A DNA stretch of 64,000 nucleotides, taken from the NCBI GenBank assembly GCA_947179155.2, contig OX359282.1:6575501-6639500 (forward strand). Direction: 5' to 3'. This document shows positions 11,830 to 24,131 of this stretch, one piece after another (position 1 is the first letter of the stretch; each line of letters begins with the position of its first letter). Both the position numbers and the translations under genes were made by a program. The DNA comes from Hedera helix (taxonomy: Eukaryota > Streptophyta > Magnoliopsida > Apiales > Araliaceae). A model generated the notes under the pieces. It did no database searches. It was not told the origin of the DNA and worked only from the letters and a program-made list of their open reading frames with translations.

Positions 11830-12512
11830 TAATTATGAGATGAAACAATATTAGTATCAGTATATATATTTTGAAAATTTATTATAAAATTCTCAATTTG
11901 ATTTTAACGGCTAATAATTCTTACTTATTTGATTGAGTTAAATTAAATTATTTCATTCTTAATATTACGTATTTTGAATAATTTTAATTAATTTAATTTA
12001 ATTTGAATTATCATTTAAACGTTTTATTAAAAATTAAGATTATTTATTTTTTAAAATAATGAATACATATAATACTTTGGTCTTTTATATTTAACCTTAT
12101 AAAATAAGAATTTATAAAAAAAAATATTTTTATAAATTTAAATAAAAAAATTTGAGAAAGTATTGAATTAATTTTTAAATTACTGAATTAAAAGAATTAA
12201 TAATAAATTGTAAGACACGCATAATTAATATTATAGATTCCGAAAACTTTTCATCCATTGAGTTAATTATTTATTTAGTATTGTTAATTCAATTTTAATT
12301 TTAATTATTTCAAAATAAATAAATTTAACTAGATTAAAATTAAATATAATTTAAATTTAATTGATAATTTGATAATTTTTGTGAGATCGACATTCGTACT
12401 TTACATAAAATTATTTAGTACATTTGTACTCTGCATAAAATTATTTAATACTTTATATAAAACTATTTTATAATAAATTTATGTGCGAGTAATTTGATAA
12501 ATTTAAGCACAA
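11830..12512 (+). mobile_element. LTR remnant of the Gypsy-like family found at 48434
   Basis: This stretch aligns by eye over most of its length with 48860-49497. Shared phrases include GGTTAATAATTCTTA-like, TTTAATTAATTTAATTTAAT, a GGATACATATAATGCTTTAG-like block, GATTCCGAA and the end block AAATTTAAGCACAACA. It ends in CACAACA at 12512, the same 3' terminus. After it there is no primer-binding site or interior, so it is a solo or broken LTR. The left boundary is unclear. Confidence 0.75.
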
Positions 12513-12841
12513 CAATAATTTTTCGGAGTTCTCACACATTGGGTCTATTCAATAATTCATATCAGGGGGAAACCTGTTGAAACATCATATTTACGTGTAA
12601 AAATATCAACGTTATAAAGAAGATAATTCAACGACGCATGTAAATTCCCGATATTTGATCGATCATACAGAAAGTGCAAGAAAATCTGAAGCTTACATTG
12701 CAGATCAGGAAGCAAAATGGTATGGTTTAACTTTTATTGCAACAAACTGGAGACTCGAAAGCTGCTAAATATTTAATAACCAAGTTTAGGGTAATACTGC
12801 GATGATCATTTAATATTCTTATAGACTTTTAACATAGCCGC

Positions 12842-15800
12842 TTAGACCGTAAAAAATTTCTTCTCCTTCAAGCTCTCGACGGTTTCCTTTAGGCCATCCT
12901 CAAGAGAAATGTAGTCGATCCCCAAGCTTTTTGCTTTTTCCTTGGAAACTTGATATGTTGGGACAAATGGTTTGTCGTCTGCACACCTGCAATTTATTAA
13001 AAAAAAAAAACCACATAAATAAAGAGAAAAACTGCAATGATTACTAAATTAGTATGTAAATTTATACATGAATTGCTATAGATAAAAAAAATAACAAAAA
13101 AAACAAAGAGAATATTTCTCTTTTTTGTTATGATCTATAATCGTGCGCTTGGAGTTTATGTAGCATAAAACATGGAGTATTATATGAAGTGGACTTGGTG
13201 GTAAAGTAATACATACAGAAATGTGGAAAACCATATACATAGGAAGTGATTATGTGTATTTGGTGGTTCATAATATTATAAATGAATCAAGGTAATCAAT
13301 ACAGAAGCTCTTCTAGAAGATGTTTAAACTTTAACTAAGATCCATTTCCGGAGATGGAGTGAGACAAATTACCACCTAAGCCTGTGGAAGATAAACACAT
13401 TACTTTGCATAAAACATAGTTCAGGTTTCCATAATATTTGGCATTGACATTGTGTAGCTTAATTCAACCATTATAATTGCTCGAGTAGGCTTAGTTGAGC
13501 CGGGCCGGGCATGCAGGCAGCCCAGTTCGTTTACAGCTATTGAAGAATATTTATGAAAAACTACAGTGCATCTCTAATTGAAGTTTGGTTGCTCAATTCG
13601 GAGTTCTTCACCCCAGACAATTTAGCATACTTCGGGAGATATAGATAGGGGTCGGAAAAAGCCATTTCCAATATGCGTATTTTCGATTGACTATTAACTG
13701 TTTTATATATAATTCTCGTAACATAAATCACGTGTGGAAACTTAATAGATTACTGGATTCAGATAGTTCTACTGAAGAACCCCCTAAGAAAGAAGGGTCT
13801 AATAAAGCAGACTTCAGTAGTTGTAAACAAGGTAATCACTAGTATGAATTTATTTGGTCAAACAAATGGGGATAACAATCACAACTAGTTCAAGTACATA
13901 GAAATCAATTTTTATTTGTACTGCATTATAGCTATGGAGTTACAGCTTCAACTGAAAATTGGAAAGTAATGCTTTTATATAAAAACAGTAAATTTAAAGT
14001 AATTTTTACAAACTTACTTGTCTGGAAGTCGGAGAGAAGGATATAGCTTGCGTAATTTATCAACAAGTTCTGAATAATGTGCAACACTATCAACTAAACA
14101 ATATCTTCCACTAGCTGAAGGAATCTCAAATGCTAGAATATGAGCATTGGCAACATCTTTAACATTAACCCATCCAAAGCTAGCATTTGGATATGTTTGT
14201 GCTCCTGCATAAGTAAAATGGTAAATAAACATGACCAGATATTTATATTAGGTCAGTTAAGAAACTTTAGTCCAACATACCAGCAAAATTATATGTCAAT
14301 TTGTTAATATCACTCTAGATATCTCATATCAGAAAGTGCTTCAAGACTCTCATGATTACATGGGCAAAACAGTATGAACAAAAAAAAAGAGGAAAGGAGA
14401 GGCTTGAAAGTTCCTGTCATTTTGTATTATGGAATGGGCAATAAAAAGGAAAGGACAAAGGGCATAGACTATCTCTAGGCCCACATTTTCCAGATGGGAT
14501 GGAGGAAAAGAAAATAGAGAACTCCGAACTCCGAATTCTTAGTCTGTATAATAAATATCATGTTAACATAAATATGTTTTGGGGTTGGAGGGGTTGGAAA
14601 CAGGGAGAAATGGGACTGCGGGATGGTATGGGACAGAAGATGAAAATGGAAATAGTCTGGAATGATAGAGATAATTCACATGAATATGCTATCACAGCAA
14701 CTAATTCTAGAAGATATACTTCATCAACGATTACAGCAGTAACTGCAGATAAAGTTGTGAATACATCTTAAGAACGGGCACATACCATTAATTAGGTTCA
14801 AAATTGCAGCAGCACTTGTGTTCAGAGTTGGCTGTAAAAGAGGGCCAATAACCATCGCCGGATTGATTGTAACCATGTCGATGCCTTTTTCTTTTACAAA
14901 TTTCCATGCAGCATCTTCAGCTAAAGTCTTTGAAAGCACATACCAAAGCTGGTAGAAGTGGCAAACAAAGAGGAGGGGAAAATATTTCAAAATCTAGTGT
15001 GAAAAAAGAAAGGGCATTATCAATGCGAATAAAAAGCAACCAAACAAGCATGTTAGAAACAATTCTGACCAAATAGGATAGCTGTTTCCCACTCTACATA
15101 GTACATAGTACATAGTATGAAATGCTAGCAAGAAGCTAAGGCAGCCAATAAATGCAACGAATGATAACATCATAACATACAATGAGAATGTGTACTGCAA
15201 TGGAGAGAGGAAAATTAACTAACTTGGTTAGAATCATGATGCAGTACGGAAGAGGAAAATTAAGAAATTTATTATTAAATTTGTGTTGTTATTTAGAGAT
15301 AAATATTTGATTACTAATGTGATAATTTATTACTTATATGAAGTAGGGTATTCTAGAAGTTTTAATCATTGTAATACTTCATTATTTTTCACATTATTGA
15401 ATATGAATTGATTTGAGAGTTGTATGTTTCGTCCTTCTCTCCCCAACCCCTCCCTTGTCCTACATCAAATCACCTGATCAAATCATTAATGTTCCTCTAG
15501 ATTGGTGGTGAGGGAACAAGGTTACGTGCCAACAAGAATTATATTGAAAGGTTCAGAGCCAGAGAGCAAATGGTAATCTGAAGCTTGTATCTCTCCCAGA
15601 GGTTATAATGTAGCTTTCAAAACTTCTATTAACTAGCTAAATTACTTTGTAATAAACCAATTTGTGTAATGCATTCTCCGCTAAAAAAGTTAACTTGGCT
15701 TCCACCTATGATGATCATTTTGACGTTTACAGTTCAATAACCCAGGTCACTGACATAACTCATATTTTGCAAATCGAACAAGGGACTTCATTCAACTAAG

Positions 15801-18800
15801 AAATATGAAATTCACAACTCACTTCAATGTTATAGTTGATATTATTACCGTGTATAACATTGTCTAAGGAGATTGGAGGCTTATGAGGAATCAAAGTGGT
15901 AGACTGTTTCCATTTCATGGATCTTGGTGTCAAAGTCAATTCAATTTAGAAGTGCTCAAGTGCAGTACTTGAATAACAGAAGCTAGAATTATTATTCTCT
16001 TCTCCTATGTGTTCTGCATTCTTCGGGGAATAAAATGGCCACCTATAAAAGACTCCATAAGTATATGTTTTCGTTTTGACTTATTTTATTTCTCTTAATT
16101 TACGCAACTCACTAGAAGGCTTCTAGATCTGGGCCCTTACAGAGAAACTCTGAAAACAGAGAGATTTGCCTCATTAGCATCATAGAAACAGAGATATTTC
16201 CTCTTCTTAGTTTGCAAATAGCATATATTATGGTCCAGTCCTTAGCCCAGTATAAGATATTTTAGTTCTACGGGATGTTCTTATAAAGTATCAATGCCTA
16301 GATATAAGCGTGTACAGTTAGTTTGCAAATATAGCATATATTAACGTTAACTCCTTAGCTACTTCTACAGAATGCTTTGTAGAAGGATCAATGCCTAGTT
16401 ATAAGCTTTTACAGTTATCTCTTAGAAGCTAATTCCATATATGAGTTTTTGTCATCCACCTGCTTCACTAAGGTTTTAAAGTAATAGCAACAATGTAACT
16501 TGTGAGCTCTACTCTAGTAAGCTGCCAGCGACTGTAGAACAGAAAAGGCTTCTACTTACATGACTTCTTTCTCTGGGATTGAGGAATGACGTTTCAATGC
16601 GATAACTTTAATATAATTAATTTAGAAATTAAACTTTAATATAATCAATTTTTTCTTACTGCAGGAACCATGACTTGAAACCTAAACATCACCTTTTAAG
16701 GGCAAGAGATACAACTTCACATACTCACTTCTATTTCTAGGATAACTTGCTCAAGTGAATAATATTTAGAGTATTCTTTAGTTATTAAGTTTGTAATCCA
16801 TGAGTTTAATATACCTGATCAGAATTTACTGACTTACTACAGATAGGATTAAGCATGTCACAACCTATTCCAACTACTACTCTTTATACTTTGCTCTATT
16901 ATACCAAGTATATTCTTTAGATGAAAACAATCACATATGTTTTGGCTACTCTTTCAGCAAAAGCAGTTTTGGCTTCTATTAAAAACTATATTCAATATGC
17001 TGGAGAGTAATCATTACCATGTCTGCCCATTTTAAAATTTTCAAATATTAAATAACAAATTTATGTAAACAAACTACTTATATATTAAAAGAAAAATAAC
17101 TATCCAATTAAAAACAAGATAAGTTCCAAAGATTGTTTGATTTAAAATAGACATAAATCATGTAAAGGGGCAGCATAGTGGTTTTCTTAAAACGTTACAG
17201 GTAGTATCTCGTGTGCAAACCAAATTTACTTATAAAACGATGTAACCCACCTTCATTTGCTTGCAGACCTCCGGATCTGAAAACCATGTCTCATCAACTA
17301 CCACATCAGGAGTCCGAGGCCTACCATTGAATGCAACTGCAGCTACAGAAGAAGTCAAAACCACTCTTTTGACTGATGGAGCTTTAAAACATGACCCAAG
17401 AACATTAAGTGTCCCCTTCAGCGCGGGATCGATCAATTCTGTCTGAAATAAGAAGGGAAGCAGTTGTGTCACTAACTTCGATATTTGTACTCAGACACTT
17501 TTAGGGCATGTCCTAATTCTAACAACAATATTTGAAAACCTATTACCTTTAAAAGAACTTCGAAATTTGTACTTACATAATGCATATGAAAAATACATGT
17601 ACAAACAACAATACAAAGGAATATCGAGAGGACCTGCGGATCATTGACTGCATGGGTAAAAGGAGATGCAGTATGGAAGACACCTTCACAACCATTAACA
17701 GCAGCATCAAAGGAACCTTCTTCCAATAGATTTGCCTTGAACAAGTGAAGTCTATCCTTAGCTCCATCAAGTGCAAGCAAGTGGTCTGTTTTCTTCGGAT
17801 CATCTAAAGAAGATAGACAGAAGAATTCCCATTACTTTTGGTAGTTATTTAAGCACAGTATGATAAAGATGTTTCCTTTTACGCTGGAAGAATTTTTTAA
17901 ACATTACCACGATTCTTTCATAAGTATAGAGTGTGAGTAGTTTTGTCTTATGTGCTTGTAGATGTGTCTCCCATTTTATTTACCTAACAAGAGGGTAAGG
18001 ATAATATTTGGAAAACTTGTCTTTTTATTAACGCACATTAATGGATAACCCTAAATTGAGAATTCATCTGATTCCCTGTAGTTGGTGAATTCTAGATACA
18101 CGTGTTATATTGTTATCAACAAAATTACACTAGCATGAAAACCTGGAAAAGAAAGTGCTGGAAGATGAAGAGAGCCATTTTTTTGTGAACACAATGTTGT
18201 AAAATGATGTTGTTAATTTTTTTTATAATTAAATATAATAAAATGATGTTGCTAATGCATACTGCACAACTTTCACAAACATAAACAAGAATACACATAT
18301 ATAGAACAATCGTTTTCTTGATAAAGTTTCAGCTTATGCCAAAAGTTTTCAACTTCTAATAGAAATCCGACGGACTATTTTTTTTAAAACTAAAATATAC
18401 TTTAATACCTAGTTGTAAATCTCATTGCCCCTGCAGACAAAAATTCAAGACCATGTAAAAACCATCATACATGTAAGTTAAATAAGTACTTGTGTGCCTT
18501 GGCTCTTCTAAAGTATCCTACAGTTGCAATTTACTTCAACCTCGTGAGAAGGGGAAAAAATAAAATTGCAAGGGTTGGTGTACCAAACATAGAGCAAGTG
18601 CTTAGTTGACCAACTTACATATCAAGACAAGAAGATGCCTACAAACAACATATTCATATTACCTTCTATTTTTTCTTACATCTTCTAATTCTCAAGAAAT
18701 TCATCACACATATAAGTCATCGTTTATTGATTGATTACCAATTAATACTCTCTCCTTCTTGAAATATGAGCCCTGTTTGACTCTCATTTTTTTCCTAATA

Positions 18801-19520
18801 ATTTTCTCTCAATAATAGATTTTGTTGCAATTTTTTCCTATAACAAATTTTAATCTTAGATTTAAATGAGAAAATTTATTTCACAATATTATGCTTATCC
18901 ATTAACTTACTGAATCTAATACAAAACTACCAACTTTTACACAGAAACACAGTAACTTTCTTGGAGTTTATACAAGTGATTATTTGTAGAGTAATTTAGC
19001 TGTTAAAAAAAAAAACTAAAAATATCTGAGAATTGAATGAAAATCCTGAACACATCTTTCTTAAACCATTACCTTAAAATCTATAGTACCCACCCACCGA
19101 TGCTTTGACCTAAGTAAATTTTATTCATATGCATGGCAAATTTCAAAATGGTAAAATTTATTATCTACAAAAACTACAATAATCAACACAATTAGAAACC
19201 CAATTGATCCAAACCCATTAATCCGCTGATCACAGTCAATAAACAACCACACAATCATCAGACAATGATAACAAATGAGAAACCCCAATTAAAACCAAAA
19301 CCCACTAATTTAAACATATACATACAAAACACATCCATCAAAAAACAAACCCAAATAAAACACAAAACCGAAATTGTGTGTAATAGAGAGAAAAATACTG
19401 ACTGGGATCCCGAACGGAAGCCTTGACAGTGTATCCACGTTGAAGTAAGAACTTGACAAGCCACGAAGCTATGTAACCGGAGGCTCCGGTCACACACACC
19501 GTTTTTCCCACTCCGCTCAT
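12842..19520 (-). CDS. Cinnamoyl-CoA reductase-like / phenylacetaldehyde reductase-type SDR
   Basis: Six exons: 19520-19403, 17803-17634, 17442-17251, 14948-14786, 14204-14018 and 12986-12842. They join in phase at GT-AG introns and give 324 codons plus TAA, the usual length for this NADPH-dependent SDR108E family of cytosolic reductases. Residues 12-18 (GASGYIA) are the NADP-binding glycine motif. The TSS at 126-128 and Tyr163-x3-Lys167 form the catalytic triad. True cinnamoyl-CoA reductases have KNWYCYGK at the active site; here it is KLWYVLSK (160-167), as in tomato-type phenylacetaldehyde reductases. I therefore infer reduction of an aromatic aldehyde (2-phenylethanol formation) rather than a main lignin step, but the substrate cannot be read from sequence. 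The start is the first ATG after a TATA box. Introns are 1599, 191, 2302, 581 and 1031 bases. No disabling mutation was seen. Confidence 0.95.
12987..14017 (-). other. Intron 5 of the reductase gene
   Basis: AT-rich intron with GTAAGT donor and TGCAG acceptor. I see no coding exon or clear transposon in it. A small GC-rich phrase (GAGCCGGGCCGGGCATGC, near 13498) is unlike its surroundings. Confidence 0.85.
14949..17250 (-). other. Intron 3 of the reductase gene, the longest intron
   Basis: A 2302-base intron with a GTGGGT donor. It is AT-rich and appears to hold degenerate repeat sequence, for example duplicated phrases (GCATATATTA near 16220 and 16332, TCAATGCCTAG near 16289 and 16389). No open reading frame with a recognisable domain was found. 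Confidence 0.8.
17804..19402 (-). other. Intron 1 of the reductase gene
   Basis: A 1599-base AT-rich intron that separates the cofactor-binding N-terminus from the rest. A degenerate Stowaway-like left terminus (TACTCTCTCCTTCTTGAAAT) begins near 18746, but no convincing right terminus was found. Otherwise nothing recognisable. Confidence 0.8.
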
Positions 19521-19616
19521 TTTCCTTTTCCGATCTCTGTCTATATAATCTCTACAATCGGAATTTGTGTGTAACGATTTTGGTGCGGCTTTTGAGTGGT
19601 TGTAGTTTTGTGCGAG

Positions 19617-19624
19617 TATTTATA
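19617..19624 (-). promoter_or_regulatory. TATA box of the reductase gene
   Basis: TATAAATA on the minus strand, about 97 bases upstream of the start codon. With the usual spacing of about 30 bases, transcription would begin near 19585 and give a 5' leader of about 65 bases. Confidence 0.75.
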
Positions 19625-20935
19625 CAAGCCGAATCGGCTCGAATTTGCATGTTTGGATTAGACAGATGATATTATTTTTATATTAACTATAACTATAATA
19701 TTATCTCTCAATATGGTAAATTAGCCCTACTTTTTAGTTAATTAATAATAATTATAATTATTTATATTATTACTTTATTTTTAACAAATATAAGAATATA
19801 TTTTAAAAACTAAACTAATTCTTTAAAAAAATTAGTTATAGTTACAATTTTAAATTCCAAATTACTAACATATAAGCACTTTTTGTAGAGCAAACAAATT
19901 TTACCCATATAAAAATAAATTTTACTTATTATTTATGTAATTAAAATCTTATAAAAATATTAATTTTTTTTATAAAAATATCAATTCTTTACATAAATCA
20001 TACTCTTGTAATATCAATAAATAATAATATAATCACAAAGCCTTTTCAGAAGAATAACCACCGACCCACTTACCTAACATTTGAACTCCATATGTGGCTA
20101 TTATAGCCTGTAAAAAGTATGACGTCATCGCACACGCCCCAGTTTTAGAATCCTTCTTTTATACGTCTACTTCTTTTTAAATTTTTTATTCTTTATATTA
20201 ATATATCACTTTCAATCGTATTCATGGGATATATGTCTATAACTATAAGAATAGAATACTATTCCTTAAATAAATAATGGACCGATTAGCATCTATTTAT
20301 CTATTTATTTATTTATTTATTTATATTATAAAGTGATAGAAAAATTGATATTTATTTTTTGTATTAATAATTTTATGAATTTTATTTTATAATTTTTAAA
20401 TTTATTATTTTAAGAAAAGAATAATTATTTCTTAAACTCAAAATTTCTTAACAATCCTTATTTTGTTTTTAATATTTTGTGATTTATTCTACGCACGTTG
20501 TATATATCATGATACCAATTCTAATATAAAAAAAGTTTACATTTAGACTTGGCAAAAGAATTGGATTAACGTTGACAATTTGACTTATAATACCTTGCGC
20601 TGGTTGAAAGATATAGCTTTGTCTTGTAATACTAGTGCTTGTTGAAAAATATAGCTTAAAGTTGACTAATTTACAAATTTCACTCTAAATAATTTTTCGA
20701 AAATTGATTTGCTTTTTTTTTTTCAATTGTTTTTTTAAATACCCTAAACTTAATGTTAATAAATTATTTACAGCCTAAGCTCATTTTTTAGTCAAATCTT
20801 CACGGGAAAGCAGCAAGCAAAACACTACCCTTCTTCTTCTTCGTTCATTTCTTCTCCAGCAATCTCATACTCCACGTTTCTCTCTTCTCGTCACTATAAT
20901 ACTCTCTCTCCTTAACATCCCATCTTTCTTCCTTT
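19625..20935. other. AT-rich intergenic DNA, with a pyrimidine-rich leader at the end
   Basis: This stretch lies between the reductase promoter and the possible gene start at 20936. It is AT-rich without a coding signal up to about 20800. A (TTTA)n microsatellite lies at about 20293-20325. From about 20830 to 20935 the sequence becomes C/T-rich (TTCTTCTTCTTCG, CTCTCTCTCC), typical of a plant 5' untranslated leader. Confidence 0.6.
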
Positions 20936-21096
20936 ATGGCCTCCACAACTACATCCACCCAGATGATGTCAATCCCAACCACTCCACCAATTCTCAACAG
21001 AGAATCAGACCTGCGATTCAAAGACTAGAAGCATCCGAAGTCGAACTCAAACCCAGGAAGAAATCCAAAAAAAAGTTTGAATTCAATGAAAACAAA
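20936..21096 (+). pseudogene. Possible host gene 5' end, split by a CACTA insertion
   Basis: An ATG at 20936 follows a pyrimidine-rich leader and opens 30 codons (MASTTTSTQMMSIPTTPP, then others), a Ser/Thr/Pro-rich start like a transit peptide, before TAG at 21026. A different frame is open from about 20977 to 21096 (QRIRPAIQRLEASEVELKP, then a Lys-rich stretch). It continues in frame across the CACTA insertion and its AAA duplication into 34655-34729 (AEIFNLKLNAAHLQTLAPFQ) before stopping. I do not recognise the protein. It may be a broken gene, a first exon with a frameshift, or chance. Confidence 0.35.
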
Positions 21097-21117
21097 CACT
21101 ACTAGAAAATCGACCTA

Positions 21118-21310
21118 AAACGACGAGCTATAGCGACGGTCGGAGCGGAACCGTTGCTATAGATTAAAAATAGGCCTTATAGCGACGGTCTTCTCCCGAC
21201 CGTCACATTAGAATGAAAAATAGGCTTTATAGCGACGGTCGAATCCCGACCGTCGCAATAGAACAAAAAAAAGGCCTTATAGCGACGGTCAACTCCCGAC
21301 CGTCGCTATT
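21118..21310. repeat. Left subterminal repeats of the CACTA element
   Basis: Four units of roughly 55-60 bases, each pairing TATAGCGACGGTC with CCGACCGTCGCTAT or a close variant, separated by AAAAATAGGCCT-like spacers. Each unit can fold as a hairpin. The array is cut by the hAT insertion at 21315. Such motifs are expected binding sites for the trans-acting CACTA proteins. Confidence 0.9.
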
Positions 21311-21337
21311 GAGCCTATGACTGAGCAAAAAACGGAT

Positions 21338-21500
21338 ATAACCGAATAACCGAATATAACCGAATTTTTTTAACCGAATTATTTCGGTTATTCGGTTATT
21401 TTATCTAATTCGGTAATACCTGTTTTAATATTTTGGTATTCGGATATAATTACGGTTATTGAAAATTTGGTATTCAGTTAACCGAATAACCGAATAAAAA
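21338..21500. repeat. hAT left subterminal CCGAATA repeats
   Basis: Many partial copies of ATAACCGAAT and its complement (ATTCGGTTAT) follow the left terminus, matching in opposite orientation those at 27779-27945. In Ac-like elements short subterminal motifs bind the BED-finger transposase; that role is inferred here. Confidence 0.85.
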
Positions 21501-22459
21501 AAAATTCTTAAAGTTACTTACTTTACTCTCTTACACTGATACACTCATGACTCATACACTGATTATCAGATTCAGATACACAGCCTCACGCCCTCACCCT
21601 CACAGCCTCACGCCCTCACAAGACTCACAACTCACACTCTCTCTCTCATAGTCTCACTCTCAAAGTCTCAGCCGACACCGACGGCCTGAGTGCCCGAGTC
21701 CCGACAGTCAGTTGGCCACAGCCACTCCGGTACGGCTTCTCCCCCACTCCGACAGACGACAGTCCGACCTTCATGGCTCCACCTACGACCTTTCTAGTCT
21801 CCGACTCTCCGTGAATCGCGATTTCCTCCTCCACCTCCGGCGTGCTCTGTGTGCCTCTCATTCTCTCAACTTTTAAGTCTCAGATCTCTTATCTCACGAG
21901 TCACGAAGTGAACAGTGAACACCTAGAGCTCGAAATCGAAGGTATTGTAGACTTGTAGTCTTTGTTTCTCTCAAAATAACTCACACTACATGCTTGGATC
22001 CATATTTTAGTCCTTGAGGCTTGAATTGGTGTTAGAACTTACCACTGTTTGCTTTTAATTGGTGTTAATGCTTGTCAAATTCATGGAAATTTACAGTTCT
22101 GGACCTCTGGTTTGGCTTTTGTAGCTGAAAATCAATACCATTTTGCGCTCCTTTTATTAATCTTTTGTAGCTGAAAGTCAGTTTTAAATTTACCTTTTAA
22201 ATTATTGTAAAAGTCACTGCCGAACTGGATAAATTGTGTATATATAGATACATAGATATATATACAGAGAGTGAAAAATTGGTAAATGTTACTCTTTTTT
22301 GTGGAACGGGGGGAGTATTTGTTTACTTGATCAAGCACTTTACAATGTTTATCTAATTAAAAATATTTGGCTGAATTCCAGTTCTTGCATGATGGACACA
22401 TAATCTGTGAGTTCAAGTGTTGATTGTGTGCTCAGATAATCAGATAGAGTTTGGGAAGC

Positions 22460-24131
22460 TGTCGCAAGCAACCAAAAATAAAATCTTACTTTGAAAAATA
22501 TTAATGTAGTAGTGAAAGTAAGAGTCGAACCCACAGAGAGTGAATTGTTTTAATAAATCTAATGTTTTCAAGAATATCTAATTAAATGGGGGGTTTTGAA
22601 TTATTAATTAACTAATTAAAATAAAACTAAATAATAAATAATAAAGATGAGAAAAATCAATTAAAAACAAACTTCAGTTCCTTAGTTCAGTATCCCCTTC
22701 TTTTAATCAACAAATTAATCAAATTATTATTATCTTTTCCTTCAATTGAAATTAATAATCCTAGATAACCGACAATCGCCAAGCTACCCGAAATCCTCCT
22801 TAAATTATAAATCTAATGCAGCAATCGCTCACAAAAGACCCTAACTATCATACAACATAGAACTATCAGTCTAGATTTAATATAACAGTTGCATTAAAAA
22901 TTAGAGAATTAGATTATTCCAAGCAACAATCTCAACATCGCGGACCATTTAACTTGCCATCTTGATAATCATAATAATATTCAAAAGTTTGTCCACAATC
23001 AAATATTATTAATTGCTACTTATGATCAGATAAAATATCGTTTGCTTAATATCAAATCTTAATCTAGCATATGATAAATTATTGATTAATCTAACAGGCC
23101 ATTATCAAATTAATCAAGCAAATATCATAGAACAATTAAAACATATTATCAAGAATAAATCTCATGCATGAAGGAATAAATAATAAAACTCAATTAAAAC
23201 ATTAATTAAAAATAAGGTTCAACATCCCTTTGGAACTGAAAATAAAAACTTAGCCTGACATTCTTCAAAATAATCTTCAATAGTTGAAAAGCTCTCCCCA
23301 AGAAATTAGAAGAAAGAACTCCTAAAAGCTTACAATGAATAATGAGAGAGCTTGGCCCTCTATTTATAGGCATCTAACTTGTCCAAACCCTAATAGGATC
23401 TACAATTAAAAATAAAAGAAAAAGAAAAATAATTATTATCCTAACCCTAGTTGGAATTAAAATCCAATTTGGAATAAAAAAGTAGCAAAAATCGGAAATA
23501 ATTCCGTTTTCCAGCTTTAATGGCAAGCCAAACGCGCCCTTAGCCGCCACAGTTGACCAGTCAATGCTTCAGCCGCGTCCGCTGACGTCAGCTCTCCTTC
23601 CGCGCATTGCGCGGAGGCTTTTTGCCCATTCGCCAAAACGGCGTCGTTTTATCGCCCGCGCGCAGCTTTGTCCGCTTCTCCGCGCATTGCGCGGTCGGTT
23701 TCCAATAATCGCCAAACGGCGTCGTTTTGTTTTCGGTGCTGAGGCCGCCTATACGCGCGCATTGCGCGGCTGAACTTTCGGTATTTACGGTTCTGCCCCT
23801 CCGCGTTTCAGCTTATTACAGTTTTGCCCTTCCACCTTTAATTTCCTACAAAACAAAATATAAACTAATTAAAAATAAATAAAAATAATATAAAAATACT
23901 AAAAATCCTAAAAACACATAATAATAAATAAAACACCTAAAATAAATAAAAACACATAAATAAAAAGAAATATAAAAACACTATAAAATTACCTAAATTA
24001 ACATAAATTAACTAAAATCTTATAAAACCTATTAAAACCAAAATATACTAAATAATTAAACATTTAAGCACACAATAAATATAAAAACTAAGTATTAGGG
24101 CATAAAAATATCGTATAATTTAGTCCTATCA
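22460..24131 (-). mobile_element. Solo LTR (about 1.67 kb) nested in the hAT element
   Basis: On the minus strand it begins TGATAGGACTAAATTATACG and ends GGTTGCTTGCGACA, with GTGGGTTCGACTCTTACTTT near the end, a pattern I associate with plant LTRs. No interior or second LTR is present. The flanking pentamers are GAAGC (22455-22459) and GAGTC (24132-24136), only three of five identical, so a target duplication is not demonstrated. It contains a GC-rich palindromic block at 23540-23775. Confidence 0.65.
23590..23772. repeat. GC-rich palindrome block, CGCGCATTGCGCG repeated three times
   Basis: Within very AT-rich surroundings, CCGCGCATTGCGCGG (or GCGCGCATTGCGCGG) occurs near 23600, 23678 and 23755. 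Two copies of ACGGCGTCGTTTT lie between them. The motif is a near-perfect palindrome with a central AT. The open frame across it is a by-product of composition and is not called as a gene. Confidence 0.9.

Noticed and set aside
11558..11843. Two overlapping open frames in a GC-richer pocket (Arg/Ser-rich)
   Set aside because: No domain, no codon or start context, and the pocket abuts an LTR remnant; likely non-coding element sequence.
15480..15600. Short open stretch in reductase intron 3 (GTGAGGGAACAAGGTTACGT region)
   Set aside because: No recognisable domain and no flanking splice sites; the exons on both sides already join in phase.
22300..22320. Stowaway-like right terminus (GGAACGGGGGGAGTA)
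   Set aside because: No matching left terminus could be found, so no element was called.
23564..23773. Arg/Ala-rich 69-codon frame
   Set aside because: Created by repeated CGCGCATTGCGCG palindromes inside a solo LTR.
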